Assembly: GCF_003994235.2 (NCBI RefSeq)
Contig: NZ_RYFG02000120.1
Location: 1-64,000, forward strand
Direction of reading: 5' to 3'
Source: Candidatus Methylobacter oryzae
Lineage (GTDB): Bacteria; Pseudomonadota; Gammaproteobacteria; Methylococcales; Methylomonadaceae
Length of the DNA stretch: 64,000 nucleotides
Made by a program: the position numbers and the translations under genes. The notes under the pieces are model-generated. The model was not told the DNA's origin. It searched no databases and saw only the letters and a list, made by a program, of their open reading frames with translations. Below, one piece after another: positions 9,101 to 16,650 of the stretch. Numbering within the stretch: position 1 is the first letter of the stretch; each line of letters starts with the position of its first letter.

Positions 9101-9278
9101 TTTCGTTGGCGGGCATGACGCCGTTATCGATCAAAATCACCACGCGGGGAAAATCGGTGCGCGGAAAAATCGACGACGGCATGTTCAACGCGGCGTAGGC
9201 GCCGGCCAGACAAAGTACAACGCACAAGAACACGATGGCCAGGCGATGGCGGAGCGGAAAGGCAAAGGACGACAGCAT
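6114..9278 (-). CDS. RND-family efflux pump inner membrane transporter
   Basis: A 1054-residue proton-driven resistance-nodulation-division pump with the usual two-fold design: first helix FPLRHRLAIVFLCVVLCLAG, a large periplasmic loop, a helix bundle, a second periplasmic loop and the last bundle ending MTSLAAALGLLPLAYGIG. The fourth helix has the aspartate pair IIDDAIVVVE at about residues 413-414, the proton relay typical of hydrophobe/drug pumps. A Pro/Ala/Thr-rich insert (about residues 246-263) lies in the first periplasmic loop. The start overlaps the stop of the membrane fusion gene (TAATG) and the stop overlaps the EamA start (ATGA). Substrates are unknown; the CusRS-like regulators hint at a metal or toxic-compound response. 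Confidence 0.93.
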   Translation of the reverse strand: MLSSFAFPLRHRLAIVFLCVVLCLAGAYAALNMPSSIFPRTDFPRVVILIDNGVMPANEMMATITRPVEEAMKDIPGVTTIRSKTGRGSAEVNVFFDWQTDMVEAELFVQGRLANVQKSLPPTATSAVWRLTFAAFPVIGLSLTGPGHSLTELWETARYTLQPRLLRIPGVARTGIVGGRVPEYHVVVDPLRLQAVNLSLNQVADALLKNNLIVPTGMLEEDYKLYLTVADGRIHSIEELENLTVSMPAAAPVPSTPPQTATATAHPIRIKDFARVERSQEPAFNIVTADGVNAVLLNIYSQPNGSTLDIARQLKQELESLKQSLPPGMRIQVFYDQSLLVDDSIRSVWEAIVLGLILSVAILYVFLKNWGTTLIAAVVIPVTVLAAFLVLRISGLGFNLMTLGGIAAAIGLIIDDAIVVVEAIHAKLQQGLEHLNAVTEGLAEIFRPLLASTLTPVVVFIPLAFLDGVAGSFFKALALTMVVSLLASLLLAVTLIPALASWWLASSEQAAHPEKLAAMPSVAIEQPATSGWFGKLSKAYEKSLHWALQQAKPVLAVCGLILLSGVWLYQQLDSEFLPFMDEGGFVLDYHAPWGTSLAETDRQLRQAETLLRSMPELDGYSRRTGARLALGLSQAHKGDFLVKLKPDRQRKTDEVVADLRQRLHAAVPGLEWEFAGILGDLIGDLTWSPRPIEIKLFSTDVQWLKQKAPQVRAALDTVPGVVDSFDGLETTGPSLNLRVRYSDAMRFGLTANDVAVAVSTAMLGQKASYVLEGDRIVNIRVRIKSEASRQIADLKELPLRSMDGRTVKLSQVADRVIDPGQLELHREDLRQLVAVSARLENRDLGSAMTDIKAKLAQDPSLPAGVLEFGGLFQQQQESFQNLLMVLLAAIFLVFTVLLIEFRSFREPVAILFGSLLAMCGTLMAWFLTGTSVNIVSLLGAIIGIGVVAKNGILMLDSVHKLKGQNKNLEQALLESGRRRLRPVLMTSLAAALGLLPLAYGIGAGSDMLKPLAIAVIGALVLSVLLSLIATPSCYFVLQRRAVPHQSTRKDDINR

Positions 9279-10339
9279 TATTCGATAACCCGGATGCGCG
9301 TTTCGTCGGGCAGCCCATAAGCGCCCTCAGTCACCACGGTCATGCCTTCGTGCAACTGATCGCCGGCTATTTCCACCCGGTTGCCGTCGCGCAGTCCCGT
9401 TTCGACCGGCACCCGTTTCGCACGGTTGCCGTCGACTAAAACCAGCGTGCTGCCGCTATCGCCATGCACCACGCTCTCGACGGGCACGGTCAGCCGGTCG
9501 GTCAATGCTTCTACCCGAATACGCATCCGAGCGAATTGCCCGGCGCGGACCCCGGCACCGCCGGGCAAGGTCGCCCGGACCAAAACCGTATCGGTCAAGG
9601 GATCGATTTGCGGGCTGATGAATACGACTTGTCCTGCCACGGGTTGATCGGCTGGCGAACCCGGCTCGAACTCGACCGGCTGGCCCAAGCGAACGGCGCC
9701 GATTTCCTGGCTGGGAATTTTGACGGCGACATCCAGCCGTTTCAGGTCGATCAGATCGGCCAAAATATTATTGAGGCCGACGGCCTCGCTGGCTTTGACA
9801 TGAATTGCGGCAACGGTGCCGTCCAGCGGGGCTTTGATCGTGAGCAGATCGCGTTGCGTTTCGGCATTCGCCAGATCCTTGCGCGCCGTTTGCAGCAGTT
9901 GTTCGGCCTCGTCGTAGAGCTTGCGCGATACATTGTCCGCCGCATTCAATTGCTGTTTGCGAGCAAAATTCTTCTGCGCGAATTCGACGGCGACCTTGGC
10001 TCTGGCGGTCAGGGCATCGGCGGCGCGGCTGTCGAGTTCGAACAAGACGGCGCCTTTTTTAACGAATTGGCCTTCTTCGCAAAATACTCGCGCTATAACG
10101 CCGGCCGCCGTCGCCGCGAGTTTGGAACTGGCCGCCGGTTTGCCGGCCATCGCGGGTTCCGGCTCGACCATGCCATAAGCCACGACGTAGCGGTAGAGCG
10201 TGGTTTTTGCGATCCGGGCGATTTTAACGGCCACTTCGGTTTCGACTGCGGTCTCGTTTTCGGCGTTTGCTGCCGGCCGTAATGCCATGAGGCCAAAGAC
10301 CGCGGCGGCGATCAGGGTTAACCACGCGATGGGTTTCAT
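9278..10339 (-). CDS. Membrane fusion (periplasmic adaptor) protein of the RND pump
   Basis: A 353-residue HlyD/MdtA-type adaptor linking the RND pump to its outer membrane channel. It has an N-terminal signal or anchor helix (MKPIAWLTLIAAAVFGLMA), a lipoyl half motif (GVIARVFCEEGQFVKKGAVL), an alpha-hairpin rich in Ala, Gln and Lys (about residues 110-160), the second lipoyl half (IKAPLDGTVAAIHVKASEAV), a beta-barrel domain and a membrane-proximal domain ending YGLPDETRIRVIE. The start overlaps the upstream channel gene by 4 bases and the stop overlaps the pump start, so all three are translationally coupled. Long antisense frames across this gene are shadows. Confidence 0.92.
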   Translation of the reverse strand: MKPIAWLTLIAAAVFGLMALRPAANAENETAVETEVAVKIARIAKTTLYRYVVAYGMVEPEPAMAGKPAASSKLAATAAGVIARVFCEEGQFVKKGAVLFELDSRAADALTARAKVAVEFAQKNFARKQQLNAADNVSRKLYDEAEQLLQTARKDLANAETQRDLLTIKAPLDGTVAAIHVKASEAVGLNNILADLIDLKRLDVAVKIPSQEIGAVRLGQPVEFEPGSPADQPVAGQVVFISPQIDPLTDTVLVRATLPGGAGVRAGQFARMRIRVEALTDRLTVPVESVVHGDSGSTLVLVDGNRAKRVPVETGLRDGNRVEIAGDQLHEGMTVVTEGAYGLPDETRIRVIE

Positions 10340-11754
10340 GGCTTGGGTTCCATCGCGGCTAATTCGGCAATCGAAGTGGACGTAAGTACCGAATGCAGCG
10401 GTCGGCGGAGCGTATCTTCCAATCCGTTCAGCGCCTGTTGAGTTTCGACCCGTACATCCAACCGGGCACGTTCCGCCAAGATTTGTTCGAGTTCGGTACT
10501 CAGCAACGCCACGCGGTCCGTTTCGCCGGCTTGATACTGGGCTTGCATCGCCATCGAGTTGCGTTTCTGGGTTTGGACTTGGTTTTCGCTATCCCGCCAT
10601 TTATCCATCAGCGCCGCGACGCCGGCATGCGCATGATCGATGTCGCCGATGATTTTCATTTGCAAGGCTTCGAAGCGCGCGGCCATCTCAGTCCGCTTGG
10701 CTTCGGCTTCCGCGATCGGACCTTGGTTTTGATGGAACAGCGGCAACGGTAACGTCGAACCCAGCGTCCAGCGGTGTTCGCCCATTTCCCAGGAATAACC
10801 GGGATTGGCTTGCAGATTCGGGTATTGGTTGGCGATTTCAAGCTGCAACGCCGCCTGGGAAGCTTCGTAATCGGCCAACGCCGCCAATATATCGGGGCGG
10901 GTGTGCAAAGCTTGTGTTTTTAGCACGCCGACGGGAACGTCCTGCAAAGCCGGATTGACGGCAAAATCATTGAAGTCGAAGACCGCGTTTGCCAAACCAT
11001 CGACTGGTATGCCGATGGCCGTTGCTAACGTCACCTTGCTTTCCGCTACGCGTTTTTGTGCCGCATCGGCATTGAGTTTGGCTTGATTGAGCGCCAAATG
11101 CGAGCGGCTGATTTCCAGCGGCCCGATTTCGCCGACGGCCAATTGTTGTTCCAGGCGTTGATTGATGGCTTGTTGAACGGCGAGTTGTTGGTCGGCAAAT
11201 CGCGCCGCTTGCTCGGCGGCGAACGTCTCCAACAACGCCGCCCGCAATCGCCCGCGTACCAGCCAGGCGGTGTCGGCAATCCGTAAGCGGGCCGCGCCGG
11301 CCAGTTGGCTGGCCTTCTCAATCCTATAATCGCGTTTGCCGGCGGTTTCAATGGGAATGCCGATGGAACTTGCTGCAATCCACGGCACGGCGGCGGTTGC
11401 CAAATTGCGCACCCAGGTAGGCGAAATCGTGATGAATGGGTTGGGACGTTGCCCGGCGGTCTTAATGCCGGCCGCCGCCCATTGCGTTTGCGCACGGGCA
11501 ACCGCTAGGTCCGGGTGGTAGAAAATCGCCGCCAGGGTTAATCGATCCAGGTTCCAGGATTGGGTGGCATTGATCGATTTTTCCCTTGTTGCCAACCGAA
11601 TAAAATTCATCAACTCGTGGTTTGAAAGAGTCCGTTGTTCCAGTTGAGACGCCGACTCACTGGGTTCGAGCCCACGCGCCTGGAATTCCGTGCAGCCGGC
11701 GAGCGCCAGATTAAGTAGGAATAAAATGAAAAAAATAATAAACGGTCGATGCAT
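10336..11754 (-). CDS. Outer membrane efflux lipoprotein (TolC/CzcC family)
   Basis: Outer membrane factor of the tripartite pump, about 472 residues. The preferred start ATG 11754 places a lipoprotein signal peptide (MHRPFIIFFILFLLNLALAG) with cysteine after LALAG. The body holds two long coiled-coil repeats typical of TolC-like proteins, including ALEAFAAEQ-like helices and TRPDILAALADYEASQAAL followed by IANQYPNLQANPGYSWEMG. It is the first gene of the minus-strand operon, so the operon promoter should lie in 11755-12016. No clear promoter or operator could be assigned there. Confidence 0.9.
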   Translation of the reverse strand: MHRPFIIFFILFLLNLALAGCTEFQARGLEPSESASQLEQRTLSNHELMNFIRLATREKSINATQSWNLDRLTLAAIFYHPDLAVARAQTQWAAAGIKTAGQRPNPFITISPTWVRNLATAAVPWIAASSIGIPIETAGKRDYRIEKASQLAGAARLRIADTAWLVRGRLRAALLETFAAEQAARFADQQLAVQQAINQRLEQQLAVGEIGPLEISRSHLALNQAKLNADAAQKRVAESKVTLATAIGIPVDGLANAVFDFNDFAVNPALQDVPVGVLKTQALHTRPDILAALADYEASQAALQLEIANQYPNLQANPGYSWEMGEHRWTLGSTLPLPLFHQNQGPIAEAEAKRTEMAARFEALQMKIIGDIDHAHAGVAALMDKWRDSENQVQTQKRNSMAMQAQYQAGETDRVALLSTELEQILAERARLDVRVETQQALNGLEDTLRRPLHSVLTSTSIAELAAMEPKP

Positions 11755-12016
11755 GGTTAGATGATAATAACTTGTTCCTGACTCAACCATGACGGAAAGA
11801 TTACATTTTTGTCAGAATCGCCGGTTGTTAATGCCAGGCTAAAGCTCGAATCCGCCGGAAACGTCGCTTCGCGCTATGCATTCGGATGGCCTTATTCCTG
11901 CCTACGCCTTGCCATAGCTGGGACAACATTTTTTCGGCGGGCAATAATCCAGTTGACGTGCATCACCCCGGCATTCAGCTAGCAAACTCAACGGGGCAAA
12001 GCGAAAGGAAAAGATC

Positions 12017-12397
12017 ATGAATTGGTATCTGGAAGTTTTGAGAAAATATGCAGAGTTCGATGGCCGGGCCTGCCGGCAAGAGTATTGGTTCTTTTGGTTG
12101 TTTAATATTCTTATCAGCGCCTTTCTGGCGACCATTGACTTTTTTACCGGTACTTTTAATTTTGCAACCGGCGTCGGCCTGTTAAGCGGCCTTTATTCAT
12201 TGGGTGTTTTGATTCCCGGCGTAGCGGTAACGATTCGAAGATTGCACGACACTGACCGCAGCGGCTGGTGGGTATTGATTCCGCTGATTCCAATCATCGG
12301 CGGAATCGTGCTTTTTGTTTTTATGGTTATGGACAGCACGCCCGGCGATAATGAATATGGTCCGAACCCAAAGCAGACCGGCATACTTGAGGTTTAA
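12017..12397 (+). CDS. DUF805 family inner membrane protein
   Basis: A 126-residue DUF805 protein. It begins with the family motif LRKYAEFDGRACRQEYW, followed by helices FWLFNILISAFLATIDFF and LLSGLYSLGVLIPGVAVTIR, the RRLHDTDRSGWW motif, and a last helix before GDNEYGPNP. AAAGGAAAAG lies 6-16 bases before the ATG. Function is unknown for the family. Its first codons are duplicated as a fragment at 380-412. It is divergent from the efflux operon. Confidence 0.9.
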   Translation: MNWYLEVLRKYAEFDGRACRQEYWFFWLFNILISAFLATIDFFTGTFNFATGVGLLSGLYSLGVLIPGVAVTIRRLHDTDRSGWWVLIPLIPIIGGIVLFVFMVMDSTPGDNEYGPNPKQTGILEV

Positions 12398-12406
12398 CAA
12401 CTGAAT

Positions 12407-12458
12407 AGAGATAGCTTCCCCAAATTTGGGCGCGCACGGCGCGCCCTACGCTATCTCT
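12407..12458. repeat. Nested hairpin repeat R7 between DUF805 and ATPase genes
   Basis: Outer arms AGAGATAGC (12407-12415) and GCTATCTCT (12450-12458) enclose a GC-rich hairpin GGGCGCGC-ACG-GCGCGCCC (12428-12446). There is no following T run, so it is not a classic terminator, though it lies between convergent genes and may act on both. A related sequence occurs inverted near 38696-38716, so this is likely another dispersed palindrome. Confidence 0.65.
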
Positions 12459-12497
12459 AGATTAGGTGCCGTTATTGGCGAATAAAAAATGAGGTCT

Positions 12498-14306
12498 TCA
12501 ATCCTCAATATTCTCAGGCGTCACTCTTAACATTTCATCGACACTGGTTATTCCGGCCGCGACTTTTTCAGCCGCGCTCAAACGCAATGGCCTCATGCCT
12601 TCTAGCATGGCCTGCTTTTGCAGTACGCCGCTGTCGCAACCGCTGACCATCATTTTCCTCAGCGCCGCCGAGTTGCTGAATATTTCATAAATTCCGATTC
12701 TGCCCGAATAGCCGGTGTGCCTGCATTCCTTGCAGCCGACCGCTTCGTAGATATGGCGAGGAGTGGGCGCTGTGTAAGGCGTAATCAGTTGCGACCATTG
12801 CTGATCGTCTATGCCGACCTGTTTTTTACAGTTCCGGCATAAAACCCGCACCAGGCGTTGCGCCATTACGCCGAGCAACGTGAGTTGAATCAGGTAAGCA
12901 GGCACGCCAATATCCAGCAACCTTACTACCGCTGACGGCGCATTATTGGTATGCAACGTGGAAAATACCAAATGCCCGGTAAGGGACGCTTGGATAGCCA
13001 TTTCCGCCGTCTCCAGGTCGCGTATTTCGCCGACCATAATAATATCGGGGTCCTGGCGCATTAGCGTGCGAATGCCGCTGGCGAAAGTCAGTCCGATATT
13101 GGCTTTAACCTGTAATTGGTTAAAGCTGGGTTCGATTTGTTCAATCGGGTCTTCGACAGTGCAGAGATTGACTTCGGGCGTCGCGAGATGTTTCAGCGTT
13201 GAGTACAGCGTGGTGGTTTTTCCCGAGCCGGTAGGGCCGGTGACCAGGATAATGCCGTGCGAGTGCTGAATTAATCTATTCCAGACGGCTTTTTCATGAT
13301 TGTTAAAGCCGAGTTGCTTGTAATCGCGCGTCAGCACTTCGGGATCGAAGATACGCATGACCATTTTTTCGCCGAACGCGCTGGGCATCGTCGAAAGCCG
13401 CAATTCAATCTCTTTTTTTCCTGAGATGTGCGTTTTAATGCGACCGTCTTGCGGCAAGCGTTTTTCGGCAATATCCATCCGGCCGAGAATTTTTAAGCGG
13501 CTAAGGACCGGATTCATAACGGCGGCCGGCAGTTGATAAACGTCGTGCAAAATGCCGTCGATCCGGAAGCGTACATTGCCTTGATTACGGCGGGGTTCGA
13601 TATGAATATCGCTGGCACGTTGGTCGAACGCATACTGCATCAACCAGTTAACCAAGTTAACGATATGCTGGTTTTCCGCATCCAGGTTATTGATCTGGCC
13701 CAGCTCCACCAGCTGTTCAAAGTTATAAAGGCTGTTGACAGATTGGTTAGCGGAATTGTCCGTGGCGCCTTTTAAAGATTTTGCAAACGCATAGAATTCG
13801 CCTAAATAGCGTTTGATTTCATCAGGATTAGCCAATACACGGGATATTTGTCCCGGTTGAATTTTTCTAAGATCCGCCTCCCATGCTCGAATATAAGGTT
13901 CCGCGGTAGCAATGACGGCTTCATCTTTATTCACCTTAATTGGTAGGATATTGTAATTTACCGCATAGGCGTGACTGTAAATTGAAGTCACGGAAGGAAT
14001 GTCGATTTTTAGCGGATCGATGTAGTAATAGGGCAGGTTGACTTTCTTTGCCAACCACTGCGTTAAATTCTCAAGCGTCAGCGGTTTTCCGAACTGAGTT
14101 TGGTCGGTTACGACGCATTCGGTAAGGATGTTAAGCGGGTGCTTAAGTTTGTTGGCAGACGATTTTCCGTATATCCGGCATTTTTCCAGGTCCGCGTTCG
14201 AGATTACCCCGTCTTCTTGCAACCAGAATAATACTTGCTCAAGCGTTAGCTTTCCTTCGCTTGGGTTGGCTAATGATGGGGATTGTTTCAGCAACTGTGT
14301 AGACAT
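12498..14306 (-). CDS. GspE/PilB-family secretion or pilus assembly ATPase
   Basis: A 602-residue hexameric ATPase of the type II secretion / type IV pilus extension class. It has an N-terminal MshEN-like region (about residues 20-165), then the core with Walker A GPTGSGKTTTLYS (about residue 350), Asp box EDPIEQIEP, Walker B-type DPDIIMVGEIRD, His box TGHLVFSTLHTN, and a tetracysteine zinc motif (CRNCKK...CKECRHTGYSGR). It could drive a T2SS or a pilus; no other machinery genes are nearby, so its partner is not identifiable. It lies 45 bases after the CDP-alcohol transferase gene on the same strand. Confidence 0.93.
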   Translation of the reverse strand: MSTQLLKQSPSLANPSEGKLTLEQVLFWLQEDGVISNADLEKCRIYGKSSANKLKHPLNILTECVVTDQTQFGKPLTLENLTQWLAKKVNLPYYYIDPLKIDIPSVTSIYSHAYAVNYNILPIKVNKDEAVIATAEPYIRAWEADLRKIQPGQISRVLANPDEIKRYLGEFYAFAKSLKGATDNSANQSVNSLYNFEQLVELGQINNLDAENQHIVNLVNWLMQYAFDQRASDIHIEPRRNQGNVRFRIDGILHDVYQLPAAVMNPVLSRLKILGRMDIAEKRLPQDGRIKTHISGKKEIELRLSTMPSAFGEKMVMRIFDPEVLTRDYKQLGFNNHEKAVWNRLIQHSHGIILVTGPTGSGKTTTLYSTLKHLATPEVNLCTVEDPIEQIEPSFNQLQVKANIGLTFASGIRTLMRQDPDIIMVGEIRDLETAEMAIQASLTGHLVFSTLHTNNAPSAVVRLLDIGVPAYLIQLTLLGVMAQRLVRVLCRNCKKQVGIDDQQWSQLITPYTAPTPRHIYEAVGCKECRHTGYSGRIGIYEIFSNSAALRKMMVSGCDSGVLQKQAMLEGMRPLRLSAAEKVAAGITSVDEMLRVTPENIED

Positions 14307-14351
14307 TAAATTATGGTTTAGCGATGGCCGGTAAGTAATTGTAATCGGTAG

Positions 14352-14939
14352 TCAAAGGCGCTTGTTCCGTTCGGAGCGTTTCAACACATCCCAGACCGAA
14401 CGCAGATTGGATTCGGGTTCGGGCAACAGCAACGTGATGATTATCTCTTCAATGGCGGCGAGCAGGCATATTACCGCAGCGATTCGGAACGGCCATGCCG
14501 GGCCATGCAGAAACAGTACGTATAAAGTCGAGCCCATCGACGCGGCGGCGATTTTGACGCCCCAAGTATGGTAACTGGTAAAACATCCGAACTTCAGGAT
14601 GCCGGCTAGTGCAGGTAATAAGCAACTGGCTACTATTAAAGCGACATAAAGCGCTTCTCTTAGGACTACCTCGGGCCATAGCCACCAACAACTTAATGCG
14701 ATGGTCAGGTAAGTGATTACGTCCGCCCAACTGTCAAGGGACGCTCCAAACGGGGTCACTTGGCCGGTTAAGCGGGCTACCATGCCGTCTAGCATATCGG
14801 TAACAAATGCAATCGCCAGCAGTACCATAAAGGCAACGCCATGGCCGTTCCAGGCTAACGATAACAAAACCGGGGCGGCGACAAAGCGGAACCCGGTCAG
14901 CAGGTTAGGCAAGGTTAGTTTGGACTGCGTGGTGTTCAT
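14352..14939 (-). CDS. CDP-alcohol phosphatidyltransferase family protein
   Basis: A 195-residue integral membrane enzyme that would transfer a phosphatidyl-type group from a CDP-linked lipid to an alcohol. The complete catalytic signature DGMVARLTGQVTPFGASLD (with the final Asp four residues on, in SWAD) follows the family rule DG-x2-AR-x8-G-x3-D-x3-D. About five to six hydrophobic segments are visible. I prefer ATG 14939, which overlaps the TGA of the upstream phosphatase-like gene (ATGA), over the 24-residue longer frame. The acceptor alcohol is unknown. The operon with a CDP-archaeol-synthase-like gene suggests a dedicated lipid pathway. Confidence 0.9.
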   Translation of the reverse strand: MNTTQSKLTLPNLLTGFRFVAAPVLLSLAWNGHGVAFMVLLAIAFVTDMLDGMVARLTGQVTPFGASLDSWADVITYLTIALSCWWLWPEVVLREALYVALIVASCLLPALAGILKFGCFTSYHTWGVKIAAASMGSTLYVLFLHGPAWPFRIAAVICLLAAIEEIIITLLLPEPESNLRSVWDVLKRSERNKRL

Positions 14940-15751
14940 AACGTAAACGAGGCCGTTAACGGCGCATGGTCTGAAAGCGTATGCCACGGTGCATGGGCCA
15001 GCCGCTCGCACGATACCGGGATAAAGCCGCGATAATAGATGCGATCCATCGGTAAGAAAGGCAGCCAGACAGGAAAGCTTCGCGCATAGCGGCCATGGGT
15101 TTCACGAAAAATCTCTTGCAAGCCCAGATGGTCGTGGAAAAAACGGTCGGCCTGGCCGAGCCAGTCGTTAAAATCGCCGGCTATGATCAGCGGTGCATCC
15201 GGCGGTACATGGCTATCGATACGCGCGGATAATTTGTTGATTTGCAGGCGGCGTTCTTTTCCTATTAGGCCGAAATGTATGCAGATAATATGAATATCCA
15301 GAGTAGTTCCAGACACTCGGTCGCATCGGTTCTCTCGGCAACTGCTCCTGCGTTGCTCTACCTGCTGCGCCCCTGGCAGTCGAATAACACCGTGCAACAG
15401 GCTGCGGCTGGCCCAGGGAAAAGGCGATACGTTAATGTTTTCCCAGCTTTGGAACGGGTGCTTGCTCAGTATGGCGTTGCCGTGATGGCCGGCATTGTAA
15501 ATCGCATTTTTGCCGTAGGCGTGGAAAGGCCAGACGTTTTCAGCAAGAAATTCCAGTTGCGATAAAACCGGCCAGTCAGGGATCTTTTTTTGGTGGCCCA
15601 GATGCTCGCCTTGCATTTCCTGCAAGAACACCAAATCGGCATCGGTGGCTATTAGCGCGTCGCGAATCTGGTGCAGCACAAAGCGCCGATTGCCCGCATT
15701 AAAGCCTTTATGGATGTTGTAGGTTAATATTCGTAATCCTTTTTTACTCAT
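14936..15751 (-). CDS. Endonuclease/exonuclease/phosphatase family protein with an in-frame repeat insert
   Basis: An EEP-superfamily phosphodiesterase of 271 residues (274 if GTG 15760 is used). Motifs present: ILTYNIHKG, DLVFLQEMQG with the metal-binding Glu, HFGLIGKERR, IAGDFNDW and the terminal SDHAPL. Family members include DNases, phosphatases and lipid-acting enzymes; the neighbours suggest a lipid substrate. Between GVIRLP and LDIHIICIHFG there is a segment of about 22-25 residues rich in Arg, Cys and Ser (GAQQVEQRRSSCRENRCDRV) that I judge foreign to the fold. Its DNA contains 28 bases identical, inverted, to intergenic bases 36167-36194, so it appears to be an inserted repeat that kept the frame. 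The frame is otherwise intact. Confidence 0.88.
   Translation of the reverse strand: MSKKGLRILTYNIHKGFNAGNRRFVLHQIRDALIATDADLVFLQEMQGEHLGHQKKIPDWPVLSQLEFLAENVWPFHAYGKNAIYNAGHHGNAILSKHPFQSWENINVSPFPWASRSLLHGVIRLPGAQQVEQRRSSCRENRCDRVSGTTLDIHIICIHFGLIGKERRLQINKLSARIDSHVPPDAPLIIAGDFNDWLGQADRFFHDHLGLQEIFRETHGRYARSFPVWLPFLPMDRIYYRGFIPVSCERLAHAPWHTLSDHAPLTASFTL
15334..15361 (+). repeat. Repeat R2, copy inside the EEP gene
   Basis: Twenty-eight bases beginning CTCGGCAACTGC and ending TTGCTCTAC, exactly matching the reverse complement of 36167-36194. It lies within the coding region of the EEP gene and is read without a stop as part of the unusual Arg/Cys-rich insert. The neighbouring bases of the insert (about 15305-15375) do not align with the other copy, so the element borders are unknown. 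Confidence 0.85.
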
Positions 15752-15766
15752 GCCGGTCACGTTAAT

Positions 15767-16258
15767 CTAATAAGGCCGTTTTCGAATATGCAATCGGTAA
15801 AGTATCGGCGAGACCCACTCTTCAATCAGAAAAAAAAGCGCGACAATCAGGACGATGTCGGTTGGGCTCAAGGCTAACGCTTCTTTTAACAGCAATGTCG
15901 GCAACAAGGATTCGGGCACCGTATCAAGGCCTCGCGCGCGACTGCTTTCACTGTATCCCATTCGGCGTTTGATAAAGCTGGCCAGCAAATCCCCGACCAT
16001 TGCCAATGCGCCGAATAATACACCGGTTAACGGTTCTATTCCGCTTAAAAATGCTACCAGCGATGAACAAAAAATAGCCGAACATAAGCCGCGCCAGGTT
16101 TTACTGTTACCGAACAATCGGTAGCCGTCGCGCAGTTTTATCCGATTATCGACCGGCCATGCCCAACGCGCGCCTAATGCTTTGTTGGTCAGCACCGGCG
16201 CGCCGTTTGCGGCCACGAGCAAGGCGATAGTCTGGAAACACAACGATAGTGCGCTCAT
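15767..16258 (-). CDS. CDP-archaeol synthase-like (CarS/DUF46) membrane protein
   Basis: A 163-residue membrane protein resembling the CDP-archaeol synthase family (PF01864), which activates lipids with CTP. Recognisable parts are NGAPVLTNKALG near the N-terminus, the KTWRGLCSAI segment, and GDLLASFIKRRMG, which matches the family's conserved GDxxxSFxKRR. Archaeal members make CDP-archaeol; bacterial members also occur and their substrate is not settled as far as I know. It ends 15 bases before the phosphatase-like gene, which in turn overlaps the CDP-alcohol transferase gene, forming an apparent three-gene lipid operon. It is divergent from the Trm112 gene. Confidence 0.85.
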   Translation of the reverse strand: MSALSLCFQTIALLVAANGAPVLTNKALGARWAWPVDNRIKLRDGYRLFGNSKTWRGLCSAIFCSSLVAFLSGIEPLTGVLFGALAMVGDLLASFIKRRMGYSESSRARGLDTVPESLLPTLLLKEALALSPTDIVLIVALFFLIEEWVSPILYRLHIRKRPY

Positions 16259-16455
16259 TCAAATACCCGATTGCTTATAAAGCTCAGCTTTCAGTCAATA
16301 TTATTTGACCATAGATTAACAATTGCTGTCGATTCAGCTTATATGCGAGTTGGAGCGACTCCGATCTGCATAAAACAGGCTGCTTAAAAATGCTGTAAAA
16401 TACTGTAAAATGCCCAAATGGCAATTACCCTTTACCATGAATTTAAGAGAAAACC

Positions 16456-16650
16456 ATGATAGATAAAAAACTGCTTGATATTCTGGCTTGTCCTTTATGC
16501 AAGAGTCCGTTGATTTACGACAAGTCCCAGCAGGAACTTATCTGCAAAGCCGACCGTATCGCATTCCCTATCCGTGACGATATTCCCGTCATGCTTGAAG
16601 ATGAAGCTCGTGAACTGACTCATGACGAAATCGACGCCTTATCCAAATGA
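16456..16650 (+). CDS. Trm112 family protein (YcaR-like)
   Basis: A 64-residue zinc-ribbon-like Trm112 protein: [17 protein letters not shown], then [29 protein letters not shown]. The usual bacterial members carry the same CP[LI]C motif and the IPVML ending; they lie next to kdsB or lpxK. The stop overlaps the kdsB start by 4 bases (ATGA). Trm112 homologues activate methyltransferases in eukaryotes and archaea; the bacterial partner is not established here. Confidence 0.93.
   Translation: MIDKKLLDILACPLCKSPLIYDKSQQELICKADRIAFPIRDDIPVMLEDEARELTHDEIDALSK

Noticed and set aside
9464-10282. 272-codon plus-strand frame opposite the membrane fusion gene
   Set aside because: Shadow frame of a GC-rich gene; no domain seen and it has no independent signal.
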